DNA from: an uncultured Oscillospiraceae bacterium
GTDB lineage: Bacteria; Bacillota; Clostridia; Oscillospirales; Ruminococcaceae
DNA length: 46,240 nt
Direction: 5' to 3'
Assembly (NCBI GenBank): GCA_947522735.1
Contig: CANNTZ010000014.1
Span: forward strand, 1-46,240
The notes beneath the pieces were generated by a model that saw only the letters and a list, made by a program, of their open reading frames with translations, had not been told where the DNA came from and did no database searches. Of this stretch, positions 41,075-46,240 are shown piece after piece. The stretch's first letter is position 1. Each line of letters begins with the position of its first letter. The translations under genes were made by a program, and so were the position numbers.

Positions 41075-42146
41075 TTTCGTCACTTCCCCTCAGCTTTTCC
41101 GCCTGCTCGTGGGCGCGCAGCGCGTCCACAAGCTCGTCAAGCGCGCCGTTCATGATGGCGTCGAGCTTGTAGAGCGTCAGGCCGATGCGGTGATCGGTGA
41201 CGCGGCTCTGCGGAAAGTTATAGGTACGTATACGCTCGCTGCGGTCGCCTGTGCCAACCTGCGCGCGGCGCTCGCTCGCAATCTTGTCGCTCTGCTCCTG
41301 CTGCATCCGCTCGTAGAGCCTGGAGCGCAGCACGCGCATGGCCTTGTCCTTGTTCTTGTACTGGCTGCGCTCGTCCTGGCACTCGACGACGATGCCTGTG
41401 GGCAGATGGGTTATGCGGATGGCGGATTCGGTCTTGTTGACATGCTGTCCGCCCGCTCCACCGGAGCGATAGGTGTCGATTTGCAGGTCGGTCGGAAGTA
41501 TCTCCAGCTCGACCTCCTCCACCTCCGGCAGCACCGCAACGGTGACTGTGGAGGTGTGGATGCGCCCGGAGGCCTCGGTGTCCGGCACGCGCTGCACGCG
41601 GTGAACTCCGCTCTCGTATTTCAGCTTGGAATAGGCGCCGTCGCCCTCGATGAGGAAGGAGACCTCCTTAAAGCCGCCAAGCTCGGTCTCGTTCGCATTC
41701 ATCAGCTCGGTGTGCCATCCCTTGCTTTCGGCGTACATGCTGTACATGCGGTAGAGCGAGCCTGCAAACAGCGCCGCCTCCTCGCCGCCCGCGCCGCCGC
41801 GTATCTCCACGACGACGTTCTTATCATCGTTCGGGTCGCGCGGGAGCAGCAGCAGCTTTAGCTGCTCCGCCACACTGTCCATCTCGGCGCGGCTCTCGGA
41901 GTATTGCTCCTGAACCATCTCCTTGAAGTCGGGATCAAGCCCGCCCTCGTCGAGCAGCCGTCTGGCCTCGTCAAATTCGCCCTGTGCTGTCCTGTATTGC
42001 CTGTAGGTCTCGACGATGGGCTCGAGACTCTTGTATTCCTTCATCAGCCTGCGGTAGCCTTCGATGTCGGACGCAACGTCCGGCTCCATCAGCCGCTCGC
42101 TTATCTGCGCCAGCCGCAGCTGCGCCTCGTCAAGCTTTTCAAACAT
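41067..42146 (-). CDS. prfA: Peptide chain release factor 1
   Basis: Releases the peptide at UAA and UAG. 359 residues with the catalytic GGQ in RSGGAGGQHVNKTESAIRI, an intact N-terminal coiled region and the C-terminal motif SERIRTYNFPQSRVTDHRIG. RF1 is told from RF2 by length, lack of a frameshift site and overall pattern. It starts nine bases after the DUF951 gene and overlaps Sua5. The modifying enzyme PrmC is not encoded nearby. Confidence 0.96.
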   Translation of the reverse strand: MFEKLDEAQLRLAQISERLMEPDVASDIEGYRRLMKEYKSLEPIVETYRQYRTAQGEFDEARRLLDEGGLDPDFKEMVQEQYSESRAEMDSVAEQLKLLLLPRDPNDDKNVVVEIRGGAGGEEAALFAGSLYRMYSMYAESKGWHTELMNANETELGGFKEVSFLIEGDGAYSKLKYESGVHRVQRVPDTEASGRIHTSTVTVAVLPEVEEVELEILPTDLQIDTYRSGGAGGQHVNKTESAIRITHLPTGIVVECQDERSQYKNKDKAMRVLRSRLYERMQQEQSDKIASERRAQVGTGDRSERIRTYNFPQSRVTDHRIGLTLYKLDAIMNGALDELVDALRAHEQAEKLRGSDENA

Positions 42147-42155
42147 TTATGCAGT

Positions 42156-42353
42156 TTATTCCCCTTTGCCGTCGTCATTCTTGCTTATGCTTTTTATATT
42201 CTTCTCCGCCTTGACGCGCGGAACCATCACCTCGTGTCCGCATTTAAGGCACTTTATGCGAAAATCCATCCCCGAGCGCAGCACTAAAAAGCGGTTGCCG
42301 CCGCAGGGATGCGGCTTTTTCATCGTCAGCACGTCTCCGACACGCACGTCCAT
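42156..42353 (-). CDS. DUF951 family protein
   Basis: 65 residues: MDVRVGDVLTMKKPHPCGG, then RIKCLKCGHEVMVPR. The Cys in HPCGG and the pair in CLKC probably make a small metal site; this is the typical DUF951 pattern (Bacillus YyzM type), function unknown. The ATG has GGGGG ahead. Between the lipoprotein gene and prfA, each within 20 bases. Confidence 0.88.
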   Translation of the reverse strand: MDVRVGDVLTMKKPHPCGGNRFLVLRSGMDFRIKCLKCGHEVMVPRVKAEKNIKSISKNDDGKGE

Positions 42354-42369
42354 ATGATAACCCCCGGCG

Positions 42370-43119
42370 TCAGTATTTCAGATAGTTCACGTTGTCCATA
42401 TCAAGGCTCTTTGGCGGCTGGATGTCGATGTCGCCGTTCACACTCAGATAGTCTATGGCGATGTGCTTCTGCTTGATGGCGCCGCCGCCGGAATATTCCT
42501 CGACAATCTCAAGCCGGCGTATCGCCAGCTCGTCCCCGGCGTAGCCCGTTATCTCGCAGAGCATGTCCGTCTCGCGGTGCCTGCCCTGTATCTTGAGGAT
42601 GTATTCCCCGCCGTCGCGGTAAAGCCCGTTGAAGGTTATGTTGTAGTTGGAGAATATCTCCGACGGTATGCCGAGAAAATCCGGCGTCAGATAGTAGGCG
42701 TGACGGTTTGTGCTGTCCACAAACCAGTTGCCGTCGTATTGGTAGTAGTAGTTCTGGCCGTCGTAGTATTCGTATTCCGGATATGAGAAGAACACGGCGG
42801 GGACGTACTCACGGTAGAGCAGCCTGGCTGTGTCGCCGTCACGGCTGTATCTGACGTTGCACACCGTCGCAGACAGGCGGCTGTACAGATCCTTTCCGTA
42901 GGATACCCGCTTTTCTATCTCCGCGCTCTCTATGCCGTAGATAAAGCGGTAGTAGACGTCAAGCGCATCCACGTTATCGACGTATTTTTCAAACATCGCC
43001 GTGGTTTTGACCGCGCCGTAGACCCGAGGACGGCGGCAGCCGGAGAAAAAGGCAAGCGTCACCGCAGCGGCTGCTGCGACGGCGGCGCTTTTGATGAGAG
43101 TGCGTAATGATGTGGACAT
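42370..43119 (-). CDS. Lipoprotein of unknown function
   Basis: 249 residues. The signal peptide with lipobox (VTLAFFSGC, Cys about residue 28 from this start) shows it is anchored outside. The body has many Tyr residues (YPEYEYYDGQNYYYQYDGNWF) and a beta-rich pattern but no recognised domain. ATG at 43119 has GAGGAG eight bases ahead; a GTG at 43134 overlaps the previous stop as GTGA and is a possible but weaker start. The preceding acyltransferase gene is co-transcribed. Confidence 0.75.
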   Translation of the reverse strand: MSTSLRTLIKSAAVAAAAAVTLAFFSGCRRPRVYGAVKTTAMFEKYVDNVDALDVYYRFIYGIESAEIEKRVSYGKDLYSRLSATVCNVRYSRDGDTARLLYREYVPAVFFSYPEYEYYDGQNYYYQYDGNWFVDSTNRHAYYLTPDFLGIPSEIFSNYNITFNGLYRDGGEYILKIQGRHRETDMLCEITGYAGDELAIRRLEIVEEYSGGGAIKQKHIAIDYLSVNGDIDIQPPKSLDMDNVNYLKY

Positions 43120-43130
43120 TTTGCGGCTCC

Positions 43131-43925
43131 TCACTTGATTATGTAAAAAAGCAGATACATCAGTCCATAGATGACGGGCTGATGGAGCATATATATCACA
43201 AGCGTGTTCTGGCCGATTACGGCGAGAGGCTTACAATGCAGCTTATAGAAGAATTTGGGACAACGGCGCTGCTTGAGATAGACGCCGATATATGACCCGG
43301 CGATGAATACGAACAGCCATGGAATGAGCGGGAAGTAATCGCCTGAGAAGAACGTTGGCGAGGGAAAACCGAGAAGGAACAGAAAATTCGTGGAATACAG
43401 CGCATCCGGCAGCCGCCATTCCAGCAGATACGGCACGCCGAAAAAGCCGTACTGGACACGGCAGGTGAGCACCGCGAGCAGCCCGAAGACAACCATCCCG
43501 GCGGCGGGCTTCAGCCTGTCAAGCGCCGGACGCAGCAGCGCGAAGAGCATCATCGCAATTCCCAGCATATGCAGGATGCCGAAAACCACAACCGACTCCG
43601 GCATTACGAGCCATGTCGCGAGCGTTATCACGAGGCCGCAGCCAAAGCAGACGGCTCCGCGCCTGAGATTGCTGTGCGTCAGCCTGCACGCCGCGCCGGA
43701 TATCAGCACGAACAGCGAGGCAAATATCACGTGCAGAACATATACGACTATCGAATCCACCGGCAAATCGACGCCGAACATGTATTTGGCATCGTAGGCG
43801 GCGTGGTGCAGTATCATCAGAAGAATCGAGAGCCCGCGCAGCTCGTCGAGCAGCCAGATGCGTCCCTCGGTTTGCCGAAACTTGAATATTTTGCGGATAA
43901 ACGGCGTTTTTGAGCTTTCGCTCAT
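43131..43925 (-). CDS. DUF1624/HGSNAT-like membrane acyltransferase
   Basis: 264 residues with about seven helices. The start of the core, IWLLDELRGLSILLMILHHAAYDAKY, with its Asp, Arg and paired His, is the mark of the heparan-alpha-glucosaminide N-acetyltransferase catalytic domain family. LISGAACRLTHSN and the closing GQNTLVIYMLHQPVIYGLMY support this. It may transfer an acetyl group across the membrane to a wall or envelope sugar. Head-to-tail with the VanY-like gene upstream (58 bases) and the lipoprotein downstream. Confidence 0.85.
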   Translation of the reverse strand: MSESSKTPFIRKIFKFRQTEGRIWLLDELRGLSILLMILHHAAYDAKYMFGVDLPVDSIVVYVLHVIFASLFVLISGAACRLTHSNLRRGAVCFGCGLVITLATWLVMPESVVVFGILHMLGIAMMLFALLRPALDRLKPAAGMVVFGLLAVLTCRVQYGFFGVPYLLEWRLPDALYSTNFLFLLGFPSPTFFSGDYFPLIPWLFVFIAGSYIGVYLKQRRCPKFFYKLHCKPLAVIGQNTLVIYMLHQPVIYGLMYLLFYIIK

Positions 43926-43983
43926 TGCTCAGGCCCCCCATGAATAATCGTCCGTAATGATATATATGCGGCGGCGAAGCGTT

Positions 43984-45099
43984 TCAGCTCACGGAGGAGC
44001 TTTCCTCGCTCTGTTCGCCCTCCGGCCGGCTCGCCTCCGATTGGGCGGAGCCGCCCTGCGAGAGCCTGATGGTGACAATGAAGCCGCCCGCATTGTTGCC
44101 GGAGACGAGGTATTCGCCGGAGTTGGGCACCGGAACTGAGGTCGTAGAGCCGTCGGAGCTTGCGGCCACGTAGTATATCTCATACTGCGCGCCGTCCGCG
44201 TCGGTGGCGTTCAGGTGGCTGACGCCGAACTGGAAGCCCTCGAGATACTGCATATATTCCTCAAGGCAGTAGCCGCGCTCGGTCATGACGGACGCGTGCG
44301 GCACACCGACATAGCGGAAATGCCACGGCTCGTCCGAGATTCCGGTTATACCGGACTTTTCGTCGGCATAGCGCTGGATAAAGCCGTATTTTGCGGCGTT
44401 GGAATAGATCCATGTGTAGTCGCCCTCATTAGTCAGGTTGAGGGAGCCCTTCTGTGTGTAGATGTTCAGATCGATTGCGTAGCCGGAGTGGTGCTCGCTG
44501 TGTCCGGGCTTGGCGGTGAGCTTCGCGGTTTCCTCCTCGCCCCACTGCTTCACGCGGGCGTTGTAGAGGCTCTCCTGATCCTCATAGCTGCGCACGCCGC
44601 TGATGACCTGAATGTTTTTGCGCCCGGTCTCGGCGTTGAAGTCCAGCATCATGGCGTTGAGTGCGTCGAGCGTCGTGCGGTTCAGCGAGGTTATCGCATC
44701 CTTGACGACGTAGGCCTTGTTTTTGTTGCCGTATATCGGTACGGACTCGTCCGCAGCGTCGAAGCGGTAGCCGTGCTCGCCGTTTATCAGGATGAGCTCG
44801 CCGCGGGTCAGCGCGCCTCCGTCAAGCTCGATTATCGTATATTTCGAGGTGTCTATCGCGTTCTCGTCGATGCCGGAGGATTCCTGAAGGTCGCCCTCGC
44901 CGCTGGCGTAGGAGCTTTGCTCCTCTGCCTGAGAGGACGACGAGGACTGCTCCGAGCTGCGCTTCAGCGCGGGATCGGACAATGAAAACAGGCGGACGAT
45001 CCAGATCGAGACAAGGCTCATGACCGTTAGCGCCACGACGAGCAGCGATGTGGTGAGCGTCTGTTTGAGATCGATTTTATACCCTCCGCGTTTTTTCAT
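43984..45099 (-). CDS. M15-family D-Ala-D-Ala carboxypeptidase (VanY-like)
   Basis: 371 residues. A signal anchor (about 16-38, TTSLLVVALTVMSLVSIWIV) is followed by a Ser/Glu-rich linker and the M15 zinc peptidase: SGVRSYEDQESLY, GHSEHHSGYAIDL with His and Asp ligands, and ISDEPWHFRYVGVPHA with the catalytic Glu and third ligand His. After it comes a Ser-rich C-terminal extension of about 75 residues that is not part of VanY. It trims stem peptides outside the membrane. ATG at 45099 follows GGAGG by 11 bases; the upstream ATG at 45177 is too close to the transcription start. First gene of the nine-gene operon. Confidence 0.9.
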   Translation of the reverse strand: MKKRGGYKIDLKQTLTTSLLVVALTVMSLVSIWIVRLFSLSDPALKRSSEQSSSSSQAEEQSSYASGEGDLQESSGIDENAIDTSKYTIIELDGGALTRGELILINGEHGYRFDAADESVPIYGNKNKAYVVKDAITSLNRTTLDALNAMMLDFNAETGRKNIQVISGVRSYEDQESLYNARVKQWGEEETAKLTAKPGHSEHHSGYAIDLNIYTQKGSLNLTNEGDYTWIYSNAAKYGFIQRYADEKSGITGISDEPWHFRYVGVPHASVMTERGYCLEEYMQYLEGFQFGVSHLNATDADGAQYEIYYVAASSDGSTTSVPVPNSGEYLVSGNNAGGFIVTIRLSQGGSAQSEASRPEGEQSEESSSVS

Positions 45100-45188
45100 A
45101 GCAGCTTCAACCTCCATACAATATAGTATATCCCGCCGACTGGCGCCTGCGCTTTTCGTAAACCTGCAAAACCCCATTATTATACTTT

Positions 45189-45217
45189 ATTATACCTCAT
45201 TCCGCGTCCAAGGTCAA
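45189..45217 (-). promoter_or_regulatory. Promoter of the nine-gene operon
   Basis: Minus strand: TTGACC (45217-45212), 17-base spacer, TATAAT (45194-45189). It puts the start site near 45183, with a leader of about 85 bases to the VanY-like gene. Confidence 0.8.
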
Positions 45218-45285
45218 GGCGGATAATGTGAAGCGGCGCAAATGTAAGAAATTTGACGCATGAGGTGCAGTTTATCGGAAATTGT

Positions 45286-45306
45286 GGAATTAAATGGTAT
45301 AATTCC
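45286..45306. repeat. Palindrome GGAATTA-N7-TAATTCC
   Basis: A perfect seven-base inverted repeat with a seven-base centre in the divergent region between the operon promoter on the left and the membrane-protein promoter on the right. A candidate operator; TATAAT at 45298-45303 in it could also be a -10 box, but no -35 fits. The rest of 45218-45348 shows no gene. Confidence 0.45.
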
Positions 45307-45348
45307 ATAAATATTTTGGCGTGTTTTAAAATATATCGTCGGATATAC

Positions 45349-45378
45349 TTGTTAAACCGGCGTCGAATATGCTATAAT
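45349..45378 (+). promoter_or_regulatory. Promoter of the membrane protein/EngB-tail gene
   Basis: TTGTTA (45349-45354), 18-base spacer, TATAAT (45373-45378) with extended -10 TGC. Confidence 0.65.
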
Positions 45379-45440
45379 TTATAGCGTGGGGGTCTGGTGA
45401 CAAGGCTGCCAATATTTGACGGCTGAGGTGTGTTTGAGTT

Positions 45441-46052
45441 ATGACGGATTTTATCATGCTTGCGGCGCTGCTTGTGGTGACGGCAATAGCTTTCGTCGCG
45501 CCCGCAATATACCTTGTGACGGTGATGGTACGCTCAGGCTGGCGGCTGAGCCTTTTGGGACTGCTGACACTCGCGCTCACATACATCACGCTGCGCTATC
45601 TGCTGCTCACGCCGATGCTGCTCGGAGGCATCTCGCAGATGGAGCACCTTGGCGAAAAGCTGCTGAGGGTGACGCTGCTGTCCGTGGCGGCGGGAGCTGT
45701 CTGCGGCGCGGTCAAGCTTCCGGCGGTGCTGCTGAACCGCAAAAAGCCGATTCCCTATGCGGACGCAGCAGCGATAGCGCGGATAACGACGTCCGGGCTG
45801 GCGCTGGCGTTCGGCGGGATATACATACTGTGGATATTCCTCCTGCGGCTCGGCAGCATATTCGATATCGGCAAAAGCGCACAGCGTCTGTCGGAGCTGC
45901 CGGAGCGCGCGAAGCTCTTCTGGGCGATGACACGGGGCGGCGACGAGCTGACGGTGCTGCCCTTTTCTTCGGAAACGGGTGAAGGGGTCGAGACCCTTCG
46001 GGGGATCCTCGAAGAGCTTTCGGAGCCGGAGGACGACGAAGATCCTGCGTAA
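45441..46052 (+). CDS. Membrane protein with an EngB-like C-terminal tail
   Basis: 203 residues. The first 145 carry about four helices (near 7-29, 36-58, 74-97 and 116-138) without any recognised motif. The last 55, RLSELPERAKLFWAM through LTVLPFSSETGEGVETL to ILEEL, look like the end of the ribosome-assembly GTPase EngB/YsxC, in which FSSxTGxG follows the strand after the TKxD motif; the GTPase domain itself (P-loop, switches, TKxD) is absent. So this is either a natural fusion from a deletion, or an assembly join. Start ATG with GAGG about 12 bases ahead. The lysA gene follows after 27 bases. Confidence 0.65.
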   Translation: MTDFIMLAALLVVTAIAFVAPAIYLVTVMVRSGWRLSLLGLLTLALTYITLRYLLLTPMLLGGISQMEHLGEKLLRVTLLSVAAGAVCGAVKLPAVLLNRKKPIPYADAAAIARITTSGLALAFGGIYILWIFLLRLGSIFDIGKSAQRLSELPERAKLFWAMTRGGDELTVLPFSSETGEGVETLRGILEELSEPEDDEDPA

Positions 46053-46079
46053 ACATTGAGTGAAAGGCGTGAAACAGAT

Positions 46080-46240
46080 TTGAAACGGCAAATTCAAGAA
46101 GAAAACGGGGAACTGATCTTAGGAGGCGTAGGCGTGAAAACGCTGGCGGCTCAGTACGGCACGCCGCTGTACGTCATGGACGAAAACGTGATCCGCAGCA
46201 ATATGCGGGCGTTTAAATCCTCCATGGATCAGTATTACGG
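46080..46240 (+). CDS. lysA: Diaminopimelate decarboxylase, N-terminal fragment
   Basis: 53 codons up to the end of the window: LKRQIQEENGELILGG, then LAAQYGTPLYVMDENVIRSN, the N-terminal signature of meso-DAP decarboxylase, the last step of lysine synthesis. TTG at 46080 is taken as start, with AAAGG about 12 bases ahead; TTG at 46056 is in frame and possible. The PLP lysine and the rest lie outside the window. Confidence 0.88.
   Translation, partial: MKRQIQEENGELILGGVGVKTLAAQYGTPLYVMDENVIRSNMRAFKSSMDQYY

Noticed and set aside
1..46240. CRISPR array, insertion sequence, prophage or integrative element
   Set aside because: No repeat-spacer pattern, transposase, integrase, capsid gene or long flanking repeat was seen on either strand.

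Overview
The window is a GC-rich stretch of chromosome from a Gram-positive anaerobe, most likely a gut member of the Clostridia (Oscillospiraceae-like). The basis is gene content (Rrf2 next to mnmA, LCP and VanY-type wall proteins, DUF951, a CIRCE box before hsp20), strong AGGAGG ribosome sites, canonical TTGACA-17-TATAAT promoters, frequent TTG/GTG starts and many short GC-rich intrinsic terminators. The taxonomic placement is inference from gene content; no rRNA is present. Most of the window is ordinary chromosome: no insertion sequence, phage gene, integrase or CRISPR array was seen.

Layout. 1-3.6 kb: the end of a zinc-ribbon protein, a double zinc-ribbon membrane protein, then tex. 3.6-8.5 kb, minus strand: a sulfur operon metY-cysK-HD protein-mnmA-rrf2 behind a consensus promoter, with a palindrome over the start site and a leader holding a tiny Cys-containing ORF. 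8.6-13.4 kb, minus strand: a conserved unknown, an aldo/keto reductase with ferredoxin tail, a DUF2500 protein, a ceramidase-like lipoprotein with a small membrane partner, and hsp20 with a CIRCE operator. 13.6-19 kb, plus strand: polysaccharide deacetylase, patatin phospholipase, and a response regulator/histidine kinase pair.

19-26.8 kb is the accessory-looking part. An AraC regulator is divergent from a GH2 glycosidase, followed by a Gfo/Idh/MocA protein with its own promoter and operator-like palindrome, a PIG-L de-N-acetylase with a frameshift, and a NagB-like protein lacking one catalytic Asp. A cytoplasmic sialidase-like Asp-box protein converges on them. None has a signal peptide. The set looks like an intracellular route for dismantling imported N-acylated amino-sugar glycosides and is the best candidate here for an undescribed system.

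27-35.6 kb: tRNA-Lys(UUU), recG, an EamA transporter, then aspartate kinase-bioY-murD and an LCP wall-assembly protein. 35.7-37.3 kb: a serine-hydrolase (S12) gene under a LacI/cre-type palindrome. 37.3-45.2 kb, minus strand: a nine-gene operon (VanY-like peptidase, acyltransferase, lipoprotein, DUF951, prfA, Sua5/YwlC, coaE, lytic transglycosylase, M18 aminopeptidase). 45.4 kb to the end, plus strand: a membrane protein whose C terminus looks like the end of the GTPase EngB, then the start of lysA.
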